Positions 1 through 8,127 of a DNA stretch of 64,000 nucleotides are shown piece by piece. The position numbers and the translations under genes were made by a program. Source of the stretch: PFJX01 sp963713085 (GTDB lineage Bacteria; Pseudomonadota; Gammaproteobacteria; Burkholderiales; Thiobacillaceae); assembly GCA_963713085.1 (NCBI GenBank), contig CAVQKQ010000013.1:186001-250000 (forward strand), read 5' to 3'. A model generated the notes under the pieces. It did not search any database and was not told where the DNA came from. It saw only the letters and a program-made list of their open reading frames with translations. Position 1 is the stretch's first letter. Each line of letters starts with the position of its first letter.

Positions 1-1540
1 TCCTTAAATTCCTTGTCGGTCAGCATTCGTGCTGATAACAAAGCAGTAATATACTTCTCAAGAACTATGTCATTGCCAACATCCTCAATATCTCCCCTTC
101 TCCGCTTTGTCATCGTCCTTCTCAACGGGGTTGATAGTGCAACCGTTGCGCTTTCTTAGTTCGATGAAATGATGTTTCAGGTTATTCTTCGAAGCTCGCT
201 GTGCAGAAATGACGGTGGCATAGAGATTGAGAAACGGGTTCTTGTCGTAATCTTAACCTGCTCTGAATCGTCATATCCTTCCATCAACTCAGGCAATGCT
301 TCGTTCCTGATCAATTCGTTAAGAATGACACTTTCCTCTGTCTCGAAGTTGAATGTCTCAGGTGTGATCCATACCTTGATGTATTTGGGATTCCTAACTC
401 TAGACAATTGCTGGTCAATATCAAAGTGAGTGTTTATCTTGCCTCGAAGAAGCCATACACCCCGTCAATTAACTGCCTACCGTTTTGGAAACTAATATCC
501 ACCCCGGTGCCAGCGTTGGTGAAGCCAGGATGACTCGTAGTCTTCAATCCTTGAGGTGAGATTGTGAAGGATATTGATGGTCTCCTCTTCGCTAGAATTA
601 TCCTGGGTGAAACGTATCGCCTTGACCGAACATTATGCTCTTTTTGTATAACCTCGTATAACTTGTCAACAAGAGATTTAGAGTTGCTTGCAACGAAGCA
701 GCGTTCCTTCCGAGCAATAGCGTCAAACAGGTCCGCCTCGAGGTGACGTTTGTTCTTGTATAGATCGAGGATTCTATTCTCGTTATGATATTCATTGAGA
801 ACAAAACGAATATTGAGGGAGTCATGCACCATGGCTGCGAGTGCTGTTGCTGTAATTTCATTTAAGTCAGCATCAAGGGCAATAATGTATGATGCTTTGG
901 TTAGGTAAAACTCAAGAGCTAAATAGGCAAGTCTTCGCCTCTCACGCAACGTGTCAGACACGAAGTGTGAGAATACCTGTTCGGACTGTAGATGATGACG
1001 ACATCATACTTGTGGAGAAAAGGGTTGATCAGTTCACGGTTGGCAAGACTGTCTATCGAGATGGCGTAATGTTTGGTCGCCTTGTTGATTGGCTTGTTGA
1101 CATACAGGTAGCAGGTCAGCCCAAGTCGGTTGCATATAGTGAAGAAGTAGTTGCCGGTGTCCGACCAGAAGAATCCTCAGTTTCTTCTTCTTGAAGTTCT
1201 TGATCTGCGTTTTCAGTAACTCTGTCTTACCGCTTCCCTTTGGACTTTTGAAAAGGGTAACCCCCTCTGAGACCGGCACTTTAGGAAGAAATTTTTCGTT
1301 GACGATGATATGAGGGATCTTTGTCAAGATCGAAGAGGACTCGACTCCGCTTGATCTGTGTCGTCATCATATTCCAGATTACTATTTTTTAGTGCCTCCG
1401 ATCTGACAATCTCATCGAAGCGATAGAAGTTGTATTTGTCCGTTGGTGTTTGGACCAGAATGTTTGCTGACAAACGGCACAGTGGATACCAACACTTTCT
1501 TGTCTCGATCTGACCACAAAAGCACTGAGATGTTTATCTT
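1..1540 (-). pseudogene. Decayed origin-binding replication helicase (CyRepA1/Herpes_ori_bp-like), running off the window edge
   Basis: Read on the minus strand, successive fragments in different frames line up as one protein. They are: a Cys cluster (CFCG...CWYPLC) around 1450-1524; a Walker A loop, KSPKGSGKTELLK, within 1327-1150, followed by LRILLVGHRQLL; CNRLGLTCYL and YAISIDSLANRE at about 1000-1150; a stretch at 434-961 with IIALDADLNEIT and FVASNSKSLVDKL; and HFDIDQQLSRVRNP then VWITPETFNFET at about 177-430. This order (Zn cluster, Walker A, DExx region, 'DADL', 'QQL.RVRNP') is that of the plasmid origin-binding helicases I know as CyRepA1. At least four frame changes are needed, and the DExx box near 990 is garbled. 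It is either a dead gene or a poorly corrected stretch of sequence. The C-terminal part lies beyond base 1. Confidence 0.6.
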
Positions 1541-1715
1541 AGTAATAAGGGCAACAGACGGGTGTTAGAGTGGGCAGGGTTTTAATGTCCACACAATATA
1601 ATGTTTTTGCCTGGTGTAGATCATCAAGGAGAAGTCGTGACCGCTGGGAAGATGCTTGTTGTTTATTCTTTTATCTGATTTTTTCTTTTCAATTTTGCCA
1701 AACTAGATGAGATCA

Positions 1716-2110
1716 TTAATTGAGATTGTGGAAGATGTTGCCGAACAAAGTGTTTGCTTCTTCTAGATCGAAAAATAATATGGAAGCGTCTTGGATTTTT
1801 GAATACTCTCTGAATTTTCTACACAGACCGATTAGTGCAAATCGCATCTTATCCGGATCAGTAATGGGTTCTTCCAGCTCGAATAACACCTGAACCGGTG
1901 GTTCAGGGGTGTGTAGTGCGTAATGTAGAAAATGCTGGCGTATTGCTTGACGTAATCGTTCTCTAACTGTTTCCCACGATTAACACCTTGACGAAGAAGT
2001 GAGTTAGATTCCTGCCAGTTTTTCGCTTGATAGCGCGATATAACAAGGCCTTTTGCGACATTTGATGTTTATATAGCCAGGCGTCATAGAGCGATCTCCA
2101 ATTCCTCGCC
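1716..2110 (-). pseudogene. Frame-broken ORF of unknown family
   Basis: An uninterrupted minus-strand frame runs from about 1970 down to a stop at 1716 and has the composition of a real protein (ETVRERLRQAIRQHFLHYAL, then PVQVLFELEEPITDPDK, RFALIGLCRKFREYSK and SILFFDLEEANTLFGN). It lacks a credible start codon. Two further segments in other frames, SLYDAWLYKHQMSQKALL (about 2050-2105) and KNWQESNSLLRQGVNRG (about 1985-2035), look like its upstream part, which implies two indels. I do not recognise the family. It lies upstream of the replication-helicase remnant on the same strand, with the same style of damage, so the two probably belonged to one element. The frames are seen; the joining is inference. 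Confidence 0.4.
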
Positions 2111-4149
2111 GGAACGGAAATGATGGGTTCTCAGGACTCTGCGATTCTTCCATGAAGGATACACATGCTTGTCTGCGAGTTAGCCTCGAGACGATTTCGA
2201 TGCCCAGGGCCAGGCACACCTGTATTGCTCCCCGTCGCCTTGCGATATAGGGAGCCGAACAGCTCATGATCTTGTTTCGGTCAGGACCTTGCTTATCCGG
2301 ATCGGACAGGCTTGTGCGAAACGTTCAGGAAGGACTTGGCGCGCGCGTCTTGTGAGACTTGATGGCAGTTAACCGCGACTGGCCGTCGATGGCACGAACA
2401 GTAGCTCGCTTGTCCCCTCTGGGCACGTTTCACTGCACGTGCAAGTAACCCGTTTGGTAGGCCTTGAACAGCTTAACTTCCCGTTTCGGTCTCGAGACGT
2501 TCGAGAGATATACCTTTAGGCAACGATACAAGACGTAGCAGTAGTGAATGTATGATTTGACCACGACCAGCAAGTATACAGAGACGACCACAAGTTCTCG
2601 CGTATCGCTCGCACCACGACTTCCTGGCGAGATCCAGCGTGTTTTGCAAGCGATGGGCGTATGAGCCGTCTTCCACCTAGTCCCGATGTTTCCAGTGGCA
2701 TGTCTCCATGTGACACCCAACTACCCGCTCAGGACCTTCATGAGCAGTCACTGGACTGGATCATGACCCGTGTCTTCAGGGTCTATTCTTCTTGTGCATT
2801 CTTACTCGCATCACAACAATTCCAACAGAACTCTCTGCTCAAATATCCCACATCGCTTCATCACCAGGAAATCTTGATACAGAACATCTAACGCCTCTTC
2901 AATCGTCATCTCTTTATCCTGTAAAAGACTATAAACTAGATAGCATAAATCGTTCTACGTTCACTATTAATCCAGAATTTGTGGCATATGTCGTAACCCG
3001 TTATCAATACCGCAAGTTCTGTTAGAGACGTTTCTATGTTCTCCCATCCTAAAGCGAATGCTAGTGTGTTTATTTGTTGTTCTTATTGATAATTCTGTTT
3101 ATAGCCAGCAACATTTTCTAATCTCCTTATCGCTACGAGTCAATGCAACGCAAACCCGAGACTTCCTCGTATGAGAAGATTCGTTTTTAACTCCTTATAC
3201 ATAACCAGGAAGTTAGATTGGTATAATATTTATACATTCTAATATCGGCCTTCTAATCCAGAGCTTGAAGATTATCAACCCCTCATTCCACTCTCGTCAC
3301 AAGTTCACAACTGAAGATATTAATTCTCTTGATCACATATGGAATGAATTTAATCTGGCTTAAAGTAGTCCTGCGCTATACTTTGTTTTATTGTCGACTA
3401 TATCTCTCCCTCTGTGAATAAACTGAACTATTCCTGTTATTGTTTTGATATATAATAGATACATATATTAGATTTATCATCTCCACCTCCTAAACAGATT
3501 AAATTTCTAACTTGTATAAAATCATAACATGCCAAGTAAACGGCAATATACCATCAACACTAGAGTCATGACAGACAGAAATACTTTCCTTTTTTAAACA
3601 ATATGCCTTTAACGTTTACATATTTTATACTCTAGTATAGCTACCATTTGGTGAGTTAGACCATGTACTCCAAATAGTGTCTATAATTTCTCTTTAAGAT
3701 TTAATCCAATTTTGCATTTTCCACAACTAGAGATTATACTCATGTTATAATGGTAAATATAAATTGCCTGTTTATTTTGGTCTTCCTATGAGTAGTGTAA
3801 GTATTTGAATATTATTTGCGATTTAAGGACTTACAAGCACAGTCAACAGAGCTCTCATGAGTTTCCCTAGTGAGTATTGACAATTTTGTTATCATACCTA
3901 CATATATAACTTTATATGTCATTCGATATAGAGTTAGACTTTCCATCACAATTCCACGTCGTCAGACATTTCCAACTGAGGCGGTACATCGTCTCAACCC
4001 ACGTCACCCAACAGTTCCAGCCGTGTCAGGATCGAAGATGATAGAGAAGTGTGACGACTTGATGATGGAATCCATGTTGGATCGTTGATCTTTTGACCAG
4101 AAGATTGGATGAACTCCTTAGTAAGTAACTTCAACGACGAGGGTCCGGA
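2111..4149. other. Stretch without a supportable gene; AT-rich from about 2900
   Basis: Bases 2270-2790 have mixed composition and short overlapping ORFs on both strands, none of which resembles a known protein. From about 2900 to 3960 the DNA becomes strongly AT-rich, with single 60-base lines down to about 20 % G+C, and has stops in every frame. I see no RNA gene, no tandem iterons and no clear terminator. The contrast with the GC-rich core after 10.4 kb marks it as foreign DNA. If the neighbouring helicase remnant came from a plasmid, this could be its origin-side non-coding DNA, but nothing in the sequence proves that. Confidence 0.6.
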
Positions 4150-4359
4150 ATGAGCTTCAATCCCTTCATCAACCTCAACGTGTATCCCCTGTTCGAGATC
4201 ACGTTGGTCAAGACAAGCAGCTCGGTAGATGGACCAATCACGATCTATGAGTACGTTCGGGCTGCTACGTTTGCCAATGCAAATTTGGAAGCACGACGGC
4301 TGCATCCCGGTTACTCCCCTACTGCCAGAGTCCACAAGATCGACAATGGAAGGAGATAA
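4150..4359 (+). CDS. Small hypothetical protein (69 aa)
   Basis: This is a short open frame with a plausible amino-acid mix (MSFNPFINLNVYPLFEITLV at the N terminus). It ends 27 bases before the next small gene on the same strand. The ribosome-binding site is weak, and an antisense frame of 123 codons (3994-4365) is open over the same bases, so the coding strand is not certain. No family is recognised. It is listed because of the tandem arrangement with the better-supported ORF that follows. Confidence 0.3.
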   Translation: MSFNPFINLNVYPLFEITLVKTSSSVDGPITIYEYVRAATFANANLEARRLHPGYSPTARVHKIDNGRR

Positions 4360-4386
4360 ATACAACGAGTGAAGAGGTGATATGGG

Positions 4387-4647
4387 ATGAACGATTCAAC
4401 GCAACTGCTGACCTTGCTAGACCGGGTGTTTGGCTTCAACGACAAGAAGATCAAGTCGAGCTACAGGAAGATTCAGCAGGTGTACGATGAACAAACGAAC
4501 GAGACGGTGATCGTGTTGAAGTACCGGGTCAGGTCACATGGAATGATCGTTCCGAAGGATGCTGTGGCAGACCGTCAGAAGCAAAACCTCCTGAGGCAGG
4601 TCAACCAACTGGCAGCAGCCCAGGAAGCCAGGAAGAAATCAAAGTAG
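4387..4647 (+). CDS. Small charged hypothetical protein (86 aa)
   Basis: This frame is preceded by a purine-rich GAAGAGGTG ribosome-binding site 6 bases upstream of ATG and has a coherent protein composition. The N-terminal half resembles a small folded domain (TLLDRVFGFNDKKIKSSYRK, then VIVLKYRVRSHGM), and the C terminus is a basic, probably helical tail (NLLRQVNQLAAAQEARKKSK). There is no signal peptide or membrane segment. I do not recognise the family. Its base composition is between the AT-rich DNA to its left and the GC-rich core, as expected for plasmid or phage cargo. Confidence 0.5.
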   Translation: MNDSTQLLTLLDRVFGFNDKKIKSSYRKIQQVYDEQTNETVIVLKYRVRSHGMIVPKDAVADRQKQNLLRQVNQLAAAQEARKKSK

Positions 4648-5158
4648 ATCTGACAGGTAGATTGGAACGTAGAGACCGAATACTGTGGGACCTGATTGGT
4701 TTATAGAGGGTCATGGGGATAACGAGTGAAGTTGTTATATACAGAAATATAAAAAGATGTGTTTCTGTTATCCCCCACGGCCCCGGACAGGGTCACGGTC
4801 CGGTCCCACGTCGTCTCGAAGGGGAAATCTCGATCAAACCCAGTCAAATCAAAGTGATCCCCGTTCCATTCCCACATTGAACCCAACACAGTGGGTATAG
4901 CCACTTGGATGGGTTAAAGTGCCGGAGGTCGTGTCTAGTCGGGTGTCCTAGCTGGGGCTTGATCGGATTGGTTGGAGAGCCTCACCGTCATCCGTGTGGG
5001 GCTCCCGACTTCGACACTTTCGTCCCGATTTCCCAGGAATTCGATGCAGAATTCCTGAAGGAACAATGGGTTAGCGGTTGGTCCGCTTTTGCGTTGTAGT
5101 GACACGTTATTTCGCTAGGATTATTGATAGTCATCGACGGCCAATTTACAGTGGCGAC
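4648..5158. other. Intergenic stretch upstream of the transposase
   Basis: No convincing gene. A 67-codon minus-strand frame (4701-4904) has a protein-like look (WEWNGDHFDLTGFDRD) but no ribosome-binding site and no recognisable relatives. It may be a fragment. The stretch also holds a 24-base palindrome (listed separately) and the left part of the insertion sequence, whose exact end I cannot fix. Confidence 0.5.
5034..5057. repeat. 24-base hyphenated palindrome next to the insertion sequence
   Basis: Nine-base arms CAGGAATTC and GAATTCCTG flank the six bases GATGCA. The pairing is perfect and contains two EcoRI-type hexamers. No T-run follows, so it is not a normal intrinsic terminator. It lies about 65-90 bases outside the likely left end of the insertion sequence and could be an old element end, an operator or chance. 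Confidence 0.5.
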
Positions 5159-6876
5159 ATGTTCGTGAAGATCACCACCTCCGGTCCACGGCAGTACGTC
5201 AAACTCGTCGAAGCCTTTCGCGATGCCGCCGGCGTCTCTCGCCAACGCATCATCGCCACCCTCGGGCGGGTGGAATCGATCCGCGCCGGGGAGGCGGATT
5301 CCCTCGTCAACGGTCTTCTGCGCGCCGCCGGCAAACCCACCCTGGAACAAGGCACCGGTGCCGTCACCTTCGCCCCCGCCTTGTCGGTGGGCGACACCTG
5401 GCTGCTCACCGCACTGTGGCAGGAACTTGGCTTCGCCGATGCCTTCCGCCGGATATTGCGCAGCCGTCGTCACTTTGACGCTGAACGCCTGCTGCGTGTG
5501 ATGGTGTTCAACCGTCTGTGCGACCCCGAGTCCAAGCTCGGCATCCTGCGCTGGCTGGAAGGCAGTCGGGTGCCGGAAGTGGCGGCAGAGTCGGTCACCC
5601 ACCAGCATCTCCTTCGCACCATGGACAGCCTCGACGACTGTGCCGACGCGATGGAATCGGCCCTGTCCGGGTTGTTGCGTCCCCTGATTGACCAAGAGTT
5701 GTCGATCGTCTTCTACGACCTCACCACCATCCGTACCGAAGGCGGCACGGAACAGGCGGGCGAGGTGCGCCAGTTCGGCCTCGCCAAAGAAGGGGGCATT
5801 GCCCGCCAGGTGATGCTGGGGGTGGTGCAGACCGCCGATGGCTTGCCGATCCACCATGAGGTGTTTGCCGGCAACGCGGCAGAGACGGCCACGCTGGTGC
5901 CGACCATCGAGAAGGTTCTGGCGCGTTACCCGATCAAGCGGGTGGTGCTGGTAGCGGATCGGGGCTTGCTCAGTTTGGATAACCTGGAGGCCATCCGCCA
6001 GATCAAGGTCGGGGCTGATCCGCTGGAGTTCATCCTGGCCGTGCCGGCCCGGCGCTACGGGGAGTTCGACACGCTGTTGGCCGAGTTCCATCGGGACATC
6101 TGCCAACCAGCGACCGAGGAAGTGATAGGTGAATTGGCCTGGCAGGGCTTTCGTCTGATCGTCGCACATCGGTCCGAAGTGGCCAGGGAACAGGGAACAG
6201 CCAGGGATGAACGCATTGCGGCGCTGGAATCCGATGCGGCCCGCTGGGCGGGCAAGCTCGATGGGCAGGAGATCGGCCAAACCTACCGGGGCAGGAAGCT
6301 GTCGGATGCGGGCACCACCGCGCGTTTCTACAAGGCAGTAGCGGATGCCCACTTGGCGAACATCATCCGGGTGGGTCTGTCGGCCAGTATGTTCACCTAC
6401 GAGTTCGATGAACGCGCCCTCAGTCGGGCGCGGATGATGGACGGTAAGCTGATTTTGGTCACCAACATGCCGGATCACACCCCCGCCGAGATCGTCGCTC
6501 GCTACAAGGCGCTGGCCGACATCGAACGAGGCTTCCGGGTACTCAAGAGCGAGATCGAGATTGCGCCGGTCTTCCATCGACTTCCCGAGCGGATTCGAGC
6601 CCATGCCTTGATCTGTTTCCTGGCGCTGGTGCTGCACCGGGTGCTGCGCATGCGCTTGAGGGCGAACGACGCCACCTACTCGCCCGAGCGGGCACTGGAG
6701 ATCGTGCGCCGAATTCAGTTTCACCAGGTCACTTTGCATCAGCGTCAGGCGGCCTCCGGTCTCTCAACCCTGACGCCTGAACAGAAGGAGCTCTTCCATG
6801 CCTTAAACCTGCCTGAGCCGGATTCCAAGGCGCTGTAGTGCCAATTTACACTATGCGTTTCTCGCATAATCAATAA
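5121..6876 (+). mobile_element. IS1634/IS4-type insertion sequence (ends approximate)
   Basis: The element consists of one long transposase gene with short non-coding flanks. The best candidate terminal inverted repeat is only eight bases, TTATTGAT at 5121-5128 against ATCAATAA at 6869-6876, with weaker matches further inside. No target-site duplication is obvious at these ends. A separate 11-base direct repeat, GCCAATTTACA, sits at 5140-5150 and 6840-6850, one on each side of the gene. The ends given here are therefore a working guess; the presence of the element is certain from its transposase. Confidence 0.55.
5159..6838 (+). CDS. IS1634-family (IS4-type DDE) transposase
   Basis: 559 aa, full length for this family, in one unbroken frame. 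The first catalytic Asp is in FYDLTTI, the second in VADRGLLSLDNL, and the Glu lies in the C-terminal signature YKALADIERGFRVLKSEIE, followed by the HALICFLALVLHRVLRM helix typical of IS1634/IS1549-like enzymes. The ATG at 5159 (MFVKITTSGPRQYVKLVEAF) is preferred over an upstream ATG at 5078, because the extra 27 residues do not fit the family and would lie outside the probable left end. GC-rich codon use contrasts with the AT-rich DNA to its left, so it probably came from a GC-rich host. It is probably still active, as no frame damage is visible. Confidence 0.9.
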   Translation: MFVKITTSGPRQYVKLVEAFRDAAGVSRQRIIATLGRVESIRAGEADSLVNGLLRAAGKPTLEQGTGAVTFAPALSVGDTWLLTALWQELGFADAFRRILRSRRHFDAERLLRVMVFNRLCDPESKLGILRWLEGSRVPEVAAESVTHQHLLRTMDSLDDCADAMESALSGLLRPLIDQELSIVFYDLTTIRTEGGTEQAGEVRQFGLAKEGGIARQVMLGVVQTADGLPIHHEVFAGNAAETATLVPTIEKVLARYPIKRVVLVADRGLLSLDNLEAIRQIKVGADPLEFILAVPARRYGEFDTLLAEFHRDICQPATEEVIGELAWQGFRLIVAHRSEVAREQGTARDERIAALESDAARWAGKLDGQEIGQTYRGRKLSDAGTTARFYKAVADAHLANIIRVGLSASMFTYEFDERALSRARMMDGKLILVTNMPDHTPAEIVARYKALADIERGFRVLKSEIEIAPVFHRLPERIRAHALICFLALVLHRVLRMRLRANDATYSPERALEIVRRIQFHQVTLHQRQAASGLSTLTPEQKELFHALNLPEPDSKAL

Positions 6877-7175
6877 CTTGTGGCCTTATCTGTCGAACTC
6901 GGGGGGGCTGACGGGAGGAATCCAGGGGTACATCGACAGTTTCAAAACTTCAGGGATTGACAACTTCCAATCTGATGGGCGCTACGGAATCCTGTTTGTC
7001 ACGAGTGACCAATCTACCGTCAGTCCTGCCATGGATTGTTGATGGTTGCCGATGTGACAGGCACCTGTTCTCGTTAGTGGTTAGTGTCTGGGTAGAGCTA
7101 AAGTTCTCATCGATTTGACCGATATCGTTCCCGTGGATTGGTTTAATGTCGAACTAGCACAAAGGAGGGGTCACC

Positions 7176-7388
7176 ATGACAGCAGCAAAGGGCAAGATCG
7201 AACAAGTGGTTGCAGCATCCAAAGCAAAGATGGCTATACCAAAGACCAAGGCAGCGGAGACCGTTCTTGATCAGAAATCACCGGGGATGGGCAAACTACT
7301 TAAAGCATTGGAAGATGTTTGTGAAAAGAACAACTGCTCTCCAGACGATGCCGTGAAGTCACTCACTAAGTTGATCATGGTAGATTGA
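7176..7388 (+). CDS. Small hypothetical protein, 70 aa (left copy of orf70)
   Basis: A strong ribosome-binding site (AAAGGAGGGG) precedes the ATG. The Lys/Ala-rich N-terminal half is probably helical. The C-terminal half carries SPGMGKLLKALEDV, then NNCSPDDAVKSLTKL, a motif shared with the next gene, so the two are paralogues. There is no signal peptide or membrane segment. The family is not recognised; size, charge and a helical segment followed by a DxxKS-type helix are loosely like small nucleoid or silencer proteins, but that is speculation. An identical copy lies at 10013-10225 on the other strand. Confidence 0.7.
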   Translation: MTAAKGKIEQVVAASKAKMAIPKTKAAETVLDQKSPGMGKLLKALEDVCEKNNCSPDDAVKSLTKLIMVD

Positions 7389-7412
7389 GGCGAATTAACC
7401 TTAGGAGACATC

Positions 7413-7739
7413 ATGGTAGCGATCAAGAAGTCAATTCAACAGCAGATCGAAGATGCAGAAGCCAGACTGAGAAGGCTCAAAGCCAAACAAGCAGAGCAGA
7501 AACTTGATGTCTCATCTCCTGGTATGGATAAATTGCTTTCTGCTCTCGAAGTCGTCACCAATGAAAACAAGTGTTCTGTCTTCGATGTGATCAAGTCTGT
7601 CTCAAGAATCAAGAGGACAGGAGCTAAGATCGAACCTCCGACCAAGAAGAAACGTCAGGTTAAGTTGGTGGAAGGTGAAGTCAAAACAGCGAAGAAGACA
7701 ACGAAGACACCAAGAGTTGGTCAGGTGAAGAATAGTTAG
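7413..7739 (+). CDS. Small basic hypothetical protein, 108 aa (left copy of orf108)
   Basis: It follows orf70 by 24 bases with its own ribosome-binding site (TTAGGAGACATC). Three parts are visible. Residues 1-33 form a short coiled-coil-like helix (IQQQIEDAEARLRRLKAKQA). Residues 34-68 are the module shared with orf70 (SPGMDKLLSALEVV, then NKCSVFDVIKSVSRIKR). Residues 69-108 are a very basic, Pro/Lys/Thr-rich tail (PPTKKKRQVKLVE...KTAKKTTKTPR). A coiled coil plus a 'DVI' helix plus a basic tail recalls H-NS/MvaT-like DNA-binding proteins, but no diagnostic motif proves it. The stop codon is at the inner edge of the repeat arm. Confidence 0.7.
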   Translation: MVAIKKSIQQQIEDAEARLRRLKAKQAEQKLDVSSPGMDKLLSALEVVTNENKCSVFDVIKSVSRIKRTGAKIEPPTKKKRQVKLVEGEVKTAKKTTKTPRVGQVKNS

Positions 7740-7772
7740 CTCTCAAGCTGTAGCAGCTGCGAAGGGGAAAGC

Positions 7773-8090
7773 ATGGAAGGCTTATTCATCTACTTTATTG
7801 GTATCCTCGCTTACAATGTTTCACCTAGTCTTATTGCCTTCGGTGTTGCTTTCTGGTATCGCCGTAAACGATACTCCATCTCGTTATTGCGTGGTGCGAG
7901 TGTCTTTATTGCTGGCTGGTCGATTGCTTCGATATTTGCGTTCCTTGTGCTCGAAGCTTTGAGTATGATTAACCTTGCTGTAGAAGGTACAGGGCAGCTA
8001 CAGCTTATCATAACTTTGTGCATTCTGTTCCCGGTAATGTTTCAACTGTTTGACGCCACAAAGTCATCATCACCATTTGAAAAATTATGA
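7773..8090 (+). CDS. Small integral membrane protein, 105 aa
   Basis: A GAAGGGG ribosome-binding site lies upstream of ATG, 33 bases after orf108, so it is probably in the same transcript. About three hydrophobic helices are visible: residues 3-28 (FIYFIGILAYNVSPSLIAFG), 40-67 (GASVFIAGWSIASIFAFLVL) and 76-92 (LQLIITLCILFPVMFQLF). A basic loop (WYRRKRYS) between the first two suggests its inside orientation. No family is recognised. It lies directly before the SIR2-like gene, and membrane partners are common in effector modules, so it may anchor or regulate that protein. That role is inferred from position only. Confidence 0.65.
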   Translation: MEGLFIYFIGILAYNVSPSLIAFGVAFWYRRKRYSISLLRGASVFIAGWSIASIFAFLVLEALSMINLAVEGTGQLQLIITLCILFPVMFQLFDATKSSSPFEKL

Positions 8091-8127
8091 GCAAAGATCA
8101 ATATACTGACACTAAGACTTGGTAAGT

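Larger units (their letters stand above)
6937..7741 (+). repeat. Left arm of a perfect 805-bp inverted repeat
   Basis: Each base i in this arm pairs with base 17401-i in 9660-10464. Every stretch I compared, including both genes and the 200 bases before them, is identical with no indel. The outer end (6937-6960) reads as the last eight codons, stop included, of yajQ. The match stops at 6936 (a against c's complement) and at 7742. The arm holds a non-coding leader (6961-7175), then two small genes reading toward the centre. The spacer between arms is 1918 bases. Confidence 0.95.

Noticed and set aside
2430..2720. Overlapping minus-strand ORFs, considered as a TnpB or IS481-like remnant
   Set aside because: No zinc-finger or DDE signature could be found in any frame.
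4701..4904. 67-codon minus-strand ORF
   Set aside because: Protein-like wording but no ribosome-binding site, no known relatives, and it lies in damaged accessory DNA; kept only as a possible fragment.
4988..6739. 583-codon open frame antisense to the transposase
   Set aside because: It is the mirror of a GC-rich gene; composition (His/Gln/Gly-rich) is typical of an antisense shadow, and the sense strand has clear DDE motifs.
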